The notes beneath the pieces are model-generated. The model made no database searches, had not been told where the DNA came from, and saw only the letters and a program-made list of their open reading frames with translations. Positions 11,144 to 23,593 of a stretch of DNA of 64,000 nt are shown here, piece by piece. The translations under genes and the position numbers were made by a program. The first letter of the stretch is position 1. Each line of letters begins with the position of its first letter. The DNA comes from Chrysoperla carnea (Eukaryota; Arthropoda; Insecta; Neuroptera; Chrysopidae). Location of the stretch: assembly GCF_905475395.1 (NCBI RefSeq), contig NC_058342.1, positions 21,052,640 through 21,116,639 of the forward strand. Reading direction: 5' to 3'.

Positions 11144-13630
11144 CTAATACAATTCGAATATTTTTTAGCCATACAGCCATACATTAATTGTCTTCAACAT
11201 GAAGATGTACATATAAATTATTTATTTTGAATACATAATTATAACATTTTACTAACCAGTACCTGTCAGTTGATGTTCCCCGTTCCCCACTGGATAATTC
11301 CAAGTATGCGTTCTCTTTATCCTCTGGTCATATTGTCATTGAAAACTGTTACTAAAAAGATCTATCAAATATTTCAAAGAAATTAAAAAACGTCATATTT
11401 CAGTATGAGTAGGCAATATGCATTACTTAAATATAATACATATTGCCTATATAGTTTGGGAAATGATTTATATGAATTTGAAACACATTCATAAAGTTTT
11501 TTTTGCAACGCTTCTTAAAGATATTTAAAGTGGTAGATTTTAAGCGCCCGTAAAGAAGATGTATTTTTTTCAAAATATCTTAAAACCACATAGGAGGATA
11601 AGAAAAATCCCCGACAACCAATTTAAAGTGATCACGTATTAACCGGTTTTATTGTATTTTAATGTCTAGGAGCGTAAGGTAAGTTTATCGTTGAATGACC
11701 ACTTGAAAATTTTTTTTTACCATTACAAAATTTCAGACAAAGAATATAAAGCAAAAAGAAAAAATTTAATAACAGCTGTGAGATTTTTTCTCATCAATTA
11801 AATAAACTCGTTGAATAGCTTCGTTATACTACGAAAAAGAAAACTCAATTCGAATAGCTTCGTTATACTACGACTATCCCCGTAATGTGATAACTAATTA
11901 TTATTATTATAATAATATATTTTATCAATGACATTATCTATCCAGAACATTTAATAAAAAGTAAATTTATTATACTATTCTTTCATATGAATAAATGTAT
12001 TTTCACACGTAAACATAGTGTAAACAAAGTTTAAAATTTCGCTCTTGGCGCTTGCGCAACAGCATGAGGTAATTGTGGTACGAAAGACAACAGTCTGAAT
12101 TGCTAAAAAAGTGAATGTGATTGGAGTTAGAGACTCCAATAATGTCTGAATGATTATATAAATTGGTGAAATATGAACTACTTGTGACCAGACCTTTGGC
12201 TAAGAAAAAACGAGGGTTTTCTTTTCGAGAACAAATGTTATAATTATTAATTTTTTGTATGTATTTTCAATAATATTAGAATACTTTTTAATTAGTCTTT
12301 ACTACGATGTTTCGATCTCAGTATTCCTCCCCACCATATTGAGTTCCATCTTTCTTTCTTAATACAAACGGATCAAAATAATAAAATAATTAATAATAAT
12401 ATACAATAGAATTAATTAATTAATTATTAAAAATAAATAAATAAATAAATTAAACGTAAAATATTAAATTAAATTAAAGAAGGGAAATTTATAAATTAAA
12501 AAAAATAAAATTGGAAAAATTGTGTTGCATACATGAATGTGTGATTGTGACATGTGCAAATTATTTTCATAAACAAGACCGTATCTATTTTGTATTCGAA
12601 GATTAGAAAGAAGGATCTCTCCCCTCGCCCATCTTGTAGATACGGCCATGTTTGCTTTTTTTTTTAATTGTATTTTTTAACATACACATTAACCATACAT
12701 TCATTAATATTAAATAAATAATTTTAAACATATTAATAAAATATAATATATGTTAATTAATGTATATTATATCTTATCAAATTTACTGTACACTTATATT
12801 ATTAACATTTTCATCAATTAATCAATCAATCAATCACTAATTAATACATAAGCGTATCCATCTTTTGGCCTAAGTGGGGGCAAATGAGCAAATCAGCATT
12901 TTGGAAAACTAGATCTAAAAGAGGACAACTGCTGTCCACTCATGGCTCCCATTGAATACGCTCATGAATTAATATATTTATCTTGAATATATATTATTCA
13001 AAATAAATATATGAAAATACATATATAATTATTGGATAGGTCCATCTAGTAATGTATTTATGAACTAAAATGAACAGCTACTTTGGTTTGAATCTTGGAT
13101 AGATCTTTTTATGAGTACTTATAAAAAATTACAGTCAAACCTTATTTAATTGGACCTTTTTAAAGATAAATCTACAATTGGGTACGTTCGTCTTGTGGGT
13201 TTTCATACTTTTAACGCTATTAAGGGTTGATTTTCGATGTTATAATTCTTAATAATGAAGTTTTTCGCCTAAGACGATTGTGCCCGTAGTTTGAGCATCT
13301 ATATTTACAATTTCAGTCCTTGTAATTCTTTTCCAACAATTATAGTAAATTACAGTCAAACCTGTTTCAGTTAAACTTAGAATGGATTACTGATGTATCC
13401 GTTATGGGAGATCTTGTATTCTAATAATTAACAACTAAAATTACTGACATCTTGTGATCGAAGTAACCGAGATATAAAAATCTAACTCTTTCTAACTATT
13501 AAAATCACTTTATCGATTTCTATCTTTCTCAGTGCTGACATCTGCATTTGTTTTTAGTTGCGCTACCCCGTGTTTGACTGGAGAAGTATGTACTTATTAT
13601 ATAAGTGAATGATGATTAAGATAAATAATA
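11144..13630. other. Intergenic spacer with minor repeats
   Basis: Contains the hairpin at 11411-11448, a possible small inverted-end element at about 12846-12967 (ends GCGTATCCAT and ATGGGAGCCATGAG-like, low confidence) and two same-direction TACAGTCAAACC motifs near 13130 and 13350 resembling pogo-type termini. No gene seen. Confidence 0.45.
11411..11448. other. Short hairpin
   Basis: AGGCAATATGCATTA and TAATACATATTGCCT form a 15-bp stem with one mismatch around an 8-nt loop. Function unknown; it could be chance in AT-rich sequence. Confidence 0.5.
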
Positions 13631-13700
13631 ATTAGAGTTCCTTTAGTGAGAGTTAGGGCAAGTATCATATTGTTCCAGCTCTGACTTGAGGAACTCTAAT
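13631..13700 (-). ncRNA. 70-nt hairpin just 3' of the ZP gene (pre-miRNA-like or 3' UTR structure)
   Basis: The ends ATTAGAGTTCCT and AGGAACTCTAAT pair perfectly over 12 bp. Inward, the stem continues for about 14 positions with small symmetric mismatches to a loop of about 17 nt. It ends 82 nt past the ZP stop codon in transcript direction. Size and mismatch pattern fit a miRNA precursor, but I do not recognise a known miRNA; it could be a small inverted-repeat element. Confidence 0.35.
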
Positions 13701-13781
13701 AGTACGTATTATTTTTTTGTTGAGTAAATGTATAAATAATTAATAATTTTGTTTGAGAATTAAAAAATTTGTAAAAAATGA

Positions 13782-15812
13782 CTAATTCGTAACTTTAACA
13801 AATTCGGCATTATCGTAAGGTCTCGCATTTACGAATGTTGTGACTGCACCTTTGCGATCGATAGCACGTACACGGATAAACAAAAATGCGGCTACTAAAC
13901 TAGCTACGATAAGTACTAGCAATAACATTACTAATCCAGCTACGAAACTTGGCAATGACATACAAATTGTTTCTGAATCGTTGACATTCGATGAAGCGGA
14001 TTGAATGACAACGGTCTCGTTATTTGGTGCTGAGTTTAAGGCGAAATTTACATCACCTGGTGCGACTACTTGAATTGTTCTACTTGTATTTACATCAGTC
14101 ATTTCTTGAGCAGTTTCTCGTCGTTCTCGAGAATAAACACGATTTACTACAATTGTCATTGTTTCGTAGGGTTCGTTACTATGGCGACGTCTTCGTGCCC
14201 CACGTAATTCTTCGGAAAGATTCTCAACTGATCGTGGTCGACCGCCTAATGTTGCTAAATTACCACCATGGCTATCTAATAATTCATCGGCTAAACCACT
14301 CTTCCGTTGGACAGTGTTATATTGACCGTGATGTCCTGGAGGAGGTGGTGGGGGCAAATGAATTTCGTTGTTGTTGATACGCTCTTGACTATTTTGTTGA
14401 TGATCATGTTGCTGTTGTTGTTCTTGTCGTTGCGCCGATGATCCTGAGTTTGAGGATGAAGATGAAGACGATGCTGATTGTCCTTCTGCGGTTGTTTGTT
14501 GTTGTTGATTTGGATTTGGTGTGTTTGAATCTGATGAGGAAGACGATTTTGAATCCTTTGAATCTGAAGATTGTGAGATTTGCGCTTGTGGTGCTGGAAC
14601 AACATTCTCATTTGGTTCTGAATATGCTCCTGTAGGTCCTGAAGGATGTCTTGGATCTGGGTATCCTTGTGGGAAGTTATATTCACCACCTCCGTATTCA
14701 TTAGCTACTGGTGGTGGGCCGTATTCGCCTGTTCCAAGTGAGTTTCCAGCCAAAGGTGGGGGTGGACCGTATTCTCCAACTAAACCAAAACCGTGTCCGG
14801 CGCATTTAGGCTCTGGGCAATTGTATCGACATACTTGGATCACACATTGGAAGTGTACGTTCATGGAATCAGGGAATTTGAATGCTTGGAAGTAAGCGAA
14901 TGAAACTACTGAAGCAGATGGTCCAAAGTTCTTGATTTTTTGGAATTTGCTCATAATTTTTGGTCGTACAACGCATCCATATTGGTCAACTAATTGAATT
15001 GGAGCACGTTTACCGTCATGAGCAACGCAGTTACGTACTAACATGTCAAATTTATTTTCGTCATCTTTGATAGCTAAGACCATTGTCATGGTTTGACCAA
15101 TTTTAACAATTCCACTTACTTCAGAAGCCCATGGTCCTTTACCCACTTGAATTTGCATCCAACATTGTAAGTTATCACCCAAAAAGTTAGCAGTGACTGC
15201 ATGTAACATATCCACTTGGAATGGTCGGAACGTAACGGCTTTTTCGTAGAAATCATACCAAGTACACCGCAATTTTCTGGCTTGATCCCAAACTTCTTGT
15301 ACATATGGATCGTATTGGATAATGATTGTATTCTCAACGTAACTTCCACTTGGAGTGGGACTATTTCCATGACCGTAATTACCGGCAACGGCGTTATGGT
15401 TTGCGGATGAAGACATACCGCAGCTATTCAAAAATATCTCAAAAGTGGCACTCAAGTGACCAGTTCCGGGTTTCAAGTGCACACAATGTGAGTCGCTGTA
15501 GAATCCTTTCGAGAAAATCATACCATAGAAAGGTCGATCGAATTCGATGTTAACACGCATATGTGTCTTTTCACATTGGACTTGTAAGTTCTTGATTTGG
15601 GGCATATCTGGAGTGGCTAATGGCCATGGATCATCTGGACCGATACCGCCACCGCCGCCTCCACCAATACCAGATAATCCAGCTGGTAATTGTAAATGTG
15701 TACCTCCTAAGGATCCCAAGGATCCTAGTGACGCTGCTGGTGGACCATAGAGACCCCGATGTTCTAATGGCAAAGATGCGGAATCGACTAAAGGTGCATC
15801 GCAATATACATT
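13782..15812 (-). CDS. ZP protein coding exon 2
   Basis: The acceptor TTTTATAG precedes 15812, in phase 0 with exon 1. The frame opens with Asn-Val-Tyr-Cys, upstream of any Met, so the initiator must be in another exon. Contains the whole ZP domain, linker, furin sites, transmembrane helix and tail; stop at 13782-13784. Confidence 0.95.
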   Translation of the reverse strand, partial: NVYCDAPLVDSASLPLEHRGLYGPPAASLGSLGSLGGTHLQLPAGLSGIGGGGGGGIGPDDPWPLATPDMPQIKNLQVQCEKTHMRVNIEFDRPFYGMIFSKGFYSDSHCVHLKPGTGHLSATFEIFLNSCGMSSSANHNAVAGNYGHGNSPTPSGSYVENTIIIQYDPYVQEVWDQARKLRCTWYDFYEKAVTFRPFQVDMLHAVTANFLGDNLQCWMQIQVGKGPWASEVSGIVKIGQTMTMVLAIKDDENKFDMLVRNCVAHDGKRAPIQLVDQYGCVVRPKIMSKFQKIKNFGPSASVVSFAYFQAFKFPDSMNVHFQCVIQVCRYNCPEPKCAGHGFGLVGEYGPPPPLAGNSLGTGEYGPPPVANEYGGGEYNFPQGYPDPRHPSGPTGAYSEPNENVVPAPQAQISQSSDSKDSKSSSSSDSNTPNPNQQQQTTAEGQSASSSSSSSNSGSSAQRQEQQQQHDHQQNSQERINNNEIHLPPPPPPGHHGQYNTVQRKSGLADELLDSHGGNLATLGGRPRSVENLSEELRGARRRRHSNEPYETMTIVVNRVYSRERRETAQEMTDVNTSRTIQVVAPGDVNFALNSAPNNETVVIQSASSNVNDSETICMSLPSFVAGLVMLLLVLIVASLVAAFLFIRVRAIDRKGAVTTFVNARPYDNAEFVKVTN

Positions 15813-17626
15813 CTATAAAATAAAAAATGAAATAATTAGAGTAGTATAAATTCAAGTACAGGGTGTTTCGACAGTAATGCACTTAAATTTCAGGAGTCAA
15901 AATCATTAAATTTCATCCACATTTAGGATTGATCGGGCATTAAAGCAATGTATAGATAAAAATCTGAATTTTTGATATCTTATTAAATGCTAACTCATAC
16001 CTATTAAGGTAGTGTGAGCGCCAAGGCAAGTTTAGACTAGAGTTTTACTAATGGAAAAAAAACCGCATCTAAATAGAATCGAAACGAGGAGATCAATGCA
16101 CATACATATGCAATTTGAGAATTTAGTGAATTTTTGCTGTCTTATTTCCATCAAATAAAGCTTAAAATAATCACTGAATTATTAAAAAAATATATAAAAA
16201 AAAAACTATCTTGATATCTTCGGTAGTTTTTGCTAAATTTCAGACAGTGATTGAAATAACTTTTACACATGTCTCGGAAATCGTAATGTAATTTGTTTGA
16301 ACAAAAAGATTTAACAAAACCCAGTTGGTTTTTCAACATATCCAAAGTTATAAAAGTACCACATGTTGGATCCGCAGAAAAATGAAGCCGACCCAGCACA
16401 AAAATATTCAAAAGACTTGAATGCAGTTGATTTTGACTAAGAACTGACGACGTCTCTGCAATCATGACTTGAAAGATCTTTTCTTAATGCCAGAACAGCT
16501 TTAAGAATATACTGTACATTGCCAACGATAACGTTTAATTGGCCTCACGTTTCTAGCCATTAAATATAAAAGTAGATAGATTATTTCGCAGAGATAAAAG
16601 CACGTCGAGTAAAACTATAGTAAGATTAGAGAGGAAAAAATGCTGGGTCCTAAAGATTAAGGAAATATCTTAATAGTCAGTTGTCTTTCCTAGTTTCCTA
16701 TGTTTAATTTCATGTAAATTAGTAGAAAATAGTTATTAACGGGTTTTTATTTTCCCACAAAAACCCTTAAATGGGTTTTTATTTAACCCATTATTATATT
16801 TGAGAGGAGTGCCATTATCAAGTTCCTGCCCCGGTAAATTCGTCAGCACTCGCGTTAATCGTTCGATAATCTTTAGTCGCGTGATGACAAATATTACGTA
16901 CGTTAAATATCCTTTTACTTTGTAAATCATAACCTCTACCTAATTTTATATAAATTTATTTTTAATGCACTAGCTAATTAAAAATGATTACGTGATTATT
17001 GATTATTAAATTCATTTTAAATAATTTCATCATATTTCTATCACAAATTTACTGAGTACGATTTATATTAAACTAACGAAAGTACACAAACAGGACCGAA
17101 AATTTCCGAAGTTAATATTTTTTCGCTTACACCTTTAGGTACTCTCGTGATGAGAGAAATTCTCACAATTTCGGAACGACTTGAAAAAAAATATGTTTAA
17201 AAAAAATTGTAGATAGGTTGAAAAAATCTGAAAAATTTCTAATTCGAAAATAGATAAAATTATATGAAAATAAAAAAAGTTTCAACTACATACGATATTG
17301 AAAAATAAATGTTATTGATGTTTTAAATCGAACGTGAGCAAAATGGCCATAACGGGAGTGCTGATGGGTTAAAAAAATCGTACATAAATAATTTCTAAAG
17401 TTAAGAAAAATTAAGTATGACCACAATACTTTGAACACAGAATACCGGATATAAAATATAAATGGGATTTCCTGAAAGCTAGTACAAATCTTTGCACACC
17501 CTGTCCGCACTATATAAAACACATATTTATTATACATAAATATTAATAATTTATTGATTTCCTTACTTGTAATATAACGCCATATATAATTAATGAATTA
17601 AATACCAGATGTAGAAATTTAATCAT
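13782..17626 (-). CDS. ZP-domain transmembrane apical matrix protein (neyo/nyobe/trynity type)
   Basis: Coding join: 17626-17567, 15812-13782, giving 696 residues. Exon 1 encodes the signal peptide. Then NVYCDAPLVDSA, a Gly-rich linker and a ZP domain (about 98-357) with regularly spaced Cys residues and conserved blocks such as EFDRPFYGMIFSKG and CRYNCPEPKC. A Gly/Pro/Tyr-, Ser- and Gln/His-rich linker follows. A furin-type RRRR (about 560) and RERR (about 582) precede one transmembrane helix (about 643-666) and a 30-residue cytoplasmic tail ending VKVTN. In Drosophila such proteins shape the embryonic cuticle and denticles by polymerising in the apical matrix after furin cleavage (known for the family). 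The ZP block is extremely conserved. I cannot separate the close paralogues, so no symbol is given. Confidence 0.92.
15813..17566 (-). other. ZP gene intron with repeat remnants
   Basis: Donor GTAAGG, acceptor TATAG. Around 16004 a lone TTAA plus GGTAGTGTGAGCGCCAAGGC resembles the TTAA-family terminus, with no partner end found. 16230-16800 is related to 49500-49850 and 50377-50510 (family L). Confidence 0.7.
16230..16800. repeat. Interspersed repeat, family L
   Basis: Shares AAAGCACGTCGAGT, the AGAGAGGA motif and the TCAGTTGTCTTT segment, in order, with 49500-50510. Here the block is uninterrupted, so it gives the empty site for the family K insertion at 49851-50376. No coding capacity recognised. 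Confidence 0.55.
17567..17626 (-). CDS. ZP protein coding exon 1 (signal peptide)
   Basis: ATG at 17626-17624, then 20 codons rich in Leu, Ile, Val and Phe ending in Gln, then donor GTAAGG. Phase 0 matches exon 2, where the mature N-terminus starts. The hydrophobic stretch is a good signal peptide, supporting this start. Confidence 0.82.
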
Positions 17627-17875
17627 TTTTGGATTAGTATGCCGATGGATTGACAACACAACTTTCTCTTTATCTTGTTTACTTTGCTGTATACTTGTTT
17701 TGATATGTACTTGTTCTTGAAATTATTATTATTATTATTATTAATATGATTTGTTAATATAAATAATTGTTGTATTAAATAAAATAATAATAATAAATAA
17801 TATTTGTTGTATCAAAATAACATTCCAAACTTCTTTTGATGTTGATTGAGTCCACTTAATTTCTTAAAACAAAAT
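17627..17875 (-). other. ZP gene 5' UTR with upstream acceptor
   Basis: The acceptor TTTATTTACAG ends at 17876 and leaves about 249 nt of leader before the ATG. It implies a further noncoding 5' exon upstream; the candidate is at 39047-39333. Confidence 0.5.
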
Positions 17876-17939
17876 CTGTAAATAAATAAAAAAAATAATC
17901 GTTAGATATTTAAATTAAAAATTTACTCTTTTTTAAACA

Positions 17940-17998
17940 TTAATTAAACGGTTGCCAACCAAGGGCGCCGCCAGCCGATGGCAAATAGGGGGGCAATA
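17940..17998. repeat. Possible transposon terminus (low confidence)
   Basis: CAAGGGCGCCGCCAGCCGAT followed by a G run is GC-rich and resembles hAT-type ends of the CAGGGGCG kind. No partner end or target duplication found. Confidence 0.2.
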
Positions 17999-18489
17999 AG
18001 ATTTATCATACAATTCTAGGTATGTTCAAGTACAAATTAGGAGAAAAATGCAAAATTTATTTTTATTTTAAAATTAGACTTATTTAACCATAAATTTATC
18101 AGAAAACAGGTATGGATCTAGAGTTAAATTTTGGGGTTTCAAATCGTTTACCTAAAAATTTATTTTTCTGCTATTTCTTTTGTTCCCCTTTCATCTTATA
18201 CTAAAAACTTGTTTTTAAGAATGATTTTATTTAGTTTTTATACCCTATGTATCAGAAATGGGTAAACGTGGCTTAGAGGAGTCCCTCAAACTTCTGTATC
18301 TAAAATACGAGTAAGACAGTGACAATCTAACCAGTTACAGAGAAACTGAGATAGGTAGAAAAGTCGTATACCCGCCTCGCTTCTTCATCTATGAGCAATG
18401 CGGTCTTGGATAAAGAAACACACAATAAAGTTTATGGCACATAATAAAGTTAAAACTATGGTGACTTCGACTTAAAATAACTCGCCCAT

Positions 18490-18720
18490 GCCTGCTATAT
18501 GTGAAATATATCACAGTATATTAAGCTGAGTCCCAAGTTTGTAACGCTTAGATATATTGATGCTAGAAACAAAATTTTGATATAGGTATTCGTAAAATTA
18601 ACCTAATTAGTCCATTTTCGTTTGTCTGCTCATCAACACAATAACTCAAAAACAAAAAGAGATATCGAGCTTAAATTTGTTTTTATTGTTCAAAAGTCCA
18701 TTTGGTCTAAAAAACACCAA
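18490..18720 (+). repeat. Interspersed repeat family K, partial copy
   Basis: Shares CCCAAGTTTGTAACGCTTA, the TATTGATGCTAG-AACAAAATTTTG block and the AACTCAAAAACAAAAAGAGAT segment with the full copy at 52915-53475. Confidence 0.75.
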
Positions 18721-19088
18721 AAAAAGATCCAAGTATCAAGCTTAAATCCGATTTTTTATAAATTATGTCCATTTTAACGATGGTTATTTTTGACATCTAG
18801 TAGTATAAAATCGATGAATTTTTTAAGAATTTCTTTAATGAACATTAACAATGTATTAAACATACAAAACTGAAGATGACCTTGAGAGAAAAGTATCAAA
18901 TTTCAGATGTCAAAAAAGGTTTTTATCACTTAATTTAATAGTAAGTATTAAAATGTTAGATTTTAATTTGTTAATTACCATATTAATTATTTAATTATAA
19001 ACATTTTATATAATAAATTAATTTAAAATATACAATCTTTTTATACTAATTACTAATATACCTTTATATATATTTATATATATATATA

Positions 19089-20121
19089 CAGTGCAACCCT
19101 AATATAACGTACCTCAATATAACGAATTCCTAGATTTAACAAATTTTTCGTAATACCCTTGAATTGTCCATAAGGGTCAACGTAAAATATACCTTTAACT
19201 TCAAAAAAACTAACTATTTACTATCAAAAAAAAGTGTAAATACCTCTAATTACCGAATGTTGTCAACCCAAACCTTTATATACCGTTCCCACCAATATAT
19301 GACCCTTAATCCCATAGTAAGTGATTCATGTCGCGACAGGCTCCGACACGCTTTTTTCGTAAAACAAACATTGATGGTCGTAAAACAATCACTATGGTTA
19401 AAAATTCTAGTTGCAATGGCTCGGAAACGTAAAAGGTGAAAAATCGTTAATTACCTATTTATAACAAATATTCGACCAACCTAACCTCAATTTAACAAGC
19501 CTCAGTTTAACGAATTACTTTAAGATGATGGTAAACCTACAGTATTGTAAAAAAGTTTTACTTTATTGAACGGTACATGCATATAAACCAAATACATGCT
19601 TTGTAGTCAAATAATGTGTTATTTTTAGCTTTACAATACCACGAAACTACAAAAATATATAATATATTGTACACAAATGATGCTTGTAAATTTGATAATA
19701 TAGATATGGCTCTTCAATGATCAATACTCTAACTACATGCGTCTCTGTTTATCATGGACCTTCGAAATTTTTTTTTATATCATCGGCAACCTTATATTTT
19801 AATGGTATTATTATAAACTACAAGATTGTCTAAATATTTTAGATAGTTTTTTTTTCACACTCTCTAGATTTTTTGATATAGAAATATCCAATTGAAAAGG
19901 GTAACCTATATGATTTTTTCAGCCAACTTTGAACGATTCAAATAATAATAATAAGCCCGATGACCTAGAAATTTTTTGTAGTTTTTGTAAACTTTGTTAA
20001 TCAAAAAATGTATTTATAAAGTTTTATTGAAATCCCTAGTATTATTCAATCCTTGCATATCTCCTTAATATAAGGAATATTTACTTGTTCCTTTCCGATT
20101 TATTATATCGAGGTTGCACTG
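19089..20121. mobile_element. Pogo/Tigger-like element, CAGTGCAACC family
   Basis: Left end TA then CAGTGCAACCCTAATATAAC; right end reads inward CAGTGCAACCTCGATATAAT. A short frame at about 19416 begins Met-Ala-Arg-Lys-Arg-Lys-Arg, as many Tigger-type transposases do, and then stops. No intact CENP-B helix-turn-helix or DDE domain remains. Right flank is CA rather than TA, so the duplication has decayed. Confidence 0.65.
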
Positions 20122-20963
20122 CATATATATATTATATATATACATATATATAGAGCATACATTCATTGACATCAATGTTCATTGTATTGATTGATTGACC
20201 ATTTGAACATACCTAAGTAACCTAAACCATAAACTACTCACTAGACCACTACATACTCACTACACACTATACACTACACATATCACATACTCTTTTTATT
20301 CGCATAGTGTATTTTCAAGTGCAAAATACTTGATTGTTATTATATATTATTTATATTTACACTTCCTTTCCTGTCCCTGAACTGAACAGAAAATACTCCA
20401 CTTTTTTTTCTTCAACATGCATAATACCCCTCCCCTTCTCGCCCCCCCCTCAATTATTTTTAATCAGAGTGATTTTGTTAAAAATTTCTCTTATAGAAAT
20501 TTTGTATACATGGTGTAATGGATATTATAAGTTTAGTCTCAAATTTGTTACCATTAAAATGTTTGTAATAGTATTTACTTTTGTATGTAAATAAAATTTT
20601 GGGGACATGAGGCTGGACATGAGGCTTATAAAATTATCCCCCTTTTCAAAAATTTCAAGTCAAAAGTTAGTAATTAATGATATATCAAAAAATTTTAGCT
20701 GTGCATTGCCTTAATTATTTCCTGTTAATCTTAAGAACATATTTTATTGCAACAAGTACTCTTTTTTACAGTGTAGCTATCATTTGTGTTTGATTATTAT
20801 AAAAAATTGTTTTTCCTTTCAAATTTTCTTGTATACAAATATTTTGACTCTCTCAATTACTCATTCAAGGTATTAAACAAAAATTGTGTGTTTCAGGTCC
20901 GACCCACGACTGTAGTTTACTTCTTAAATGCCCGGCAGATTATTGTCAAACAATATAATATAA

Positions 20964-21187
20964 TAGTTTCAAACAATAGATGCTTTGTTTATTATACGTA
21001 CTATGTAGTATAATTTATACATGGTAACCCAAAAAAACTCGAAGAGATACGATATACGTTGGCTGAGTAGCTATGCAGTCATTCGGTAGTTTAGACCAAG
21101 TGTCAGGTTCTGTATTGGTGGGTAACAACTACACTGTGGGATGTGTTCGTCAGGTTATTGCCAGTTTCAAACAATAGATGCTTTGTC
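20964..21187. repeat. 24-bp direct repeats about 200 bp apart
   Basis: AGTTTCAAACAATAGATGCT with TTGT following occurs at 20964 and again at 21163. It could be a long target duplication around about 175 bp of inserted DNA, or a local duplication. Confidence 0.4.
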
Positions 21188-22683
21188 ACGCTTGCACACG
21201 TATTACTAAGAAGTAAAAGGAGCGCGTGATAAGTTGCGCACCAAAAAAGCTACGAAGTCTTTTGATCACTAGATTTTACTCTTGATTCAAACCGGGTGCT
21301 TATCTGAAAATCGCTTCTTAAGGAAAACTCCAAACAAAAAATTTATTTCCGAGTCATTTAAAACAGTCTTTGTCGTTATACACGTGACTACTATGTGCAA
21401 AGCTGTATAAGTTTCGTAACGATTTAATGTATGAAAAAAAAAAACAAAACAAAACAAAACTCAATATTACCAAAATGTATTATGTGAATCGTGAACTAGC
21501 CCTTAAAGTACCGTTAAGTCTGTGGTTGTCTAAAAAAATAATAATTTGAAAAAGAAATAACGACTTTCAAACTGATGATACTTTCAGATATCATCAGGCA
21601 GATGCGTGTCATTTAAATTTGGTCAGGAAAGAGTTAAATATATATCAAATGTTTTAAGTGTACTGTTATATTACTTACAGGGGTGGATTTAATATCAGAA
21701 AGGTGTAAAATTAAGATGGACAATTTTTTTTTTTAATATCTAACATATTTTCGATTATTTCATGAAATATATTCCTAAGTTCTAATTTTTGATTAGGTCC
21801 CTAAGTTCATATTTGTTTGTAATTGGTGATAATTTTTGAAATTGGTCAGTCCTCAGGTTCTTTACCTAACAGTAAAAACATTTATCTATACCGAGAGATT
21901 ACAAAACATTGAAGGTAACGTAGTAATAAAAAATTGCAATTAGCTTTTAAACAAGAAGATAAACAAAGTGTTAATTTTTTTAGATAAAGTGTTTAAGCTT
22001 CCACTATTCTTCTTCGGATCATAAAATAATTCGTCCTCCGCTCATAGTAAAACCAGGATCAGCAACAATAGCTTATCCAAGCCTTGATTAGATTGGAGAT
22101 AGAAGAAGGCGATAAATACCAGGTTCTGTAATGCACATACAAAATCTATTTTAAGAGAGAAAAGAAACTGAATGTTTCAGGTCCCTCGAATTAAGATTTT
22201 ACAGATTCATAAGTCGTTGTTTTCATTTTTGAGCTGATAATTTACGCCGATTTTGTAAATCAGATGAAAAATCAGAATTGATCCTTTTGGATCACTCTTG
22301 GTCTGTTTACTCTTTTCTGGTGAATAAAGTTTATGATAAGAAACGAAATTTAGTTATATATGCAAAATAAGGAAAGTTAATCACGTGCTCGCATCCTTAA
22401 CTTATCGAGGTTTTACTATATTCGTGAAGTCTAGATACAGAACAGTATGTTGAAAAGAATTTTAGTATTTTTTAAAAAATCTCTCTTTTCTACCATTTCT
22501 TATTTTTCAAGGTTAGTAAAAAAAATTCCATCTTAACTATTTCTTAAACATCAATCATTCCAAATCACTCCAATCTCATATAAATAATTTCAACAAATCA
22601 ATGCTGACTTCTCTCTATATTATATAAAAAAAATCAAATATTTATTTTTTCATATATAATATATTTATTCTATCTATTACATA

Positions 22684-23593
22684 CAGTGTGTCACATTTAA
22701 GATAGACACTTTTGTATTTTCGTTATTTATAGCCATATTGATTTGAAATTTTGCGTCACACAAAGTGATAGGTCACATTTTTTAATGTTTTAAACTCAGC
22801 CTATAACAACTTGACAAATAAGGCCAATTGTTAATATTTTGCCTAGCGTCTAAACTATGAGAAAAAGATGCTTAGAATATTTTTTTATACCCATATACCC
22901 ATTTTCATGACAAAATTCGTATTATTTCATTATTTTGGTCCACAATCATAATTATTACAAGTTTATTGAAATATTTGCATACATAACACTATTAAATTAT
23001 CAATTTATCCAGTTTCTACATTCCATAGCACACTAGTTAAAGTATATTTTAGGACCCTATTTGTTAATTTTTTGTAGACTGGGCTTAAAATTATGATTTC
23101 GGTTAAGAATAATAAAAAATGTCATCCATCACCTTGTATGGCTGTGAAAAATTTTAAATCGATAATCTTATTGAAAATGTAAACCATTCTCGTTACAATC
23201 AGCTGATTATTAATTATTAAAAAGGCAGGAGATATATGCTTTATTATACATCCCTACTTTTTTATTTAAACTAAAACTAAAAGTAGTTTGTGTTGTTATA
23301 TAAATTTTTTAATACAAATTTTGGACCTTATTTTAAAACCTTTTTGGTTTTGATTTACATTTTGAACTTTTAAATTTGTATACTTTTTGACTTTTAAGTT
23401 CATAGTTGTGTTAATAAAAATTGTTGCAATAACCTTTATTATATGCGAATAGTTTCAAGATTGTAAACAAACATTTCCTTTAGATTTATGTTTCTATGGG
23501 CGTTCTGACAATAGTTATTTTTTCTATCGCTAGATAGAGTCTTTCTTAGCATTAAAATCCAGATGTGATCAGTTTAAATGCGGCGACACACTG
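22684..23593. mobile_element. TA-flanked element with CAGTGTGTC ends
   Basis: TA then CAGTGTGTCACATTTAA at the left. The right end reads inward CAGTGTGTCGCCGCATTTAA, with TA beyond it. The TA target and the ends fit the Tc1/mariner group. 910 bp with no transposase frame left. Diverged related pieces lie at about 58415-58630 and, inverted, at 59275-59430. Confidence 0.7.

Noticed and set aside
14024..14701. Open frames of 65-136 codons on both strands
   Set aside because: Shadow frames of the low-complexity and C-terminal coding region of the ZP exon.
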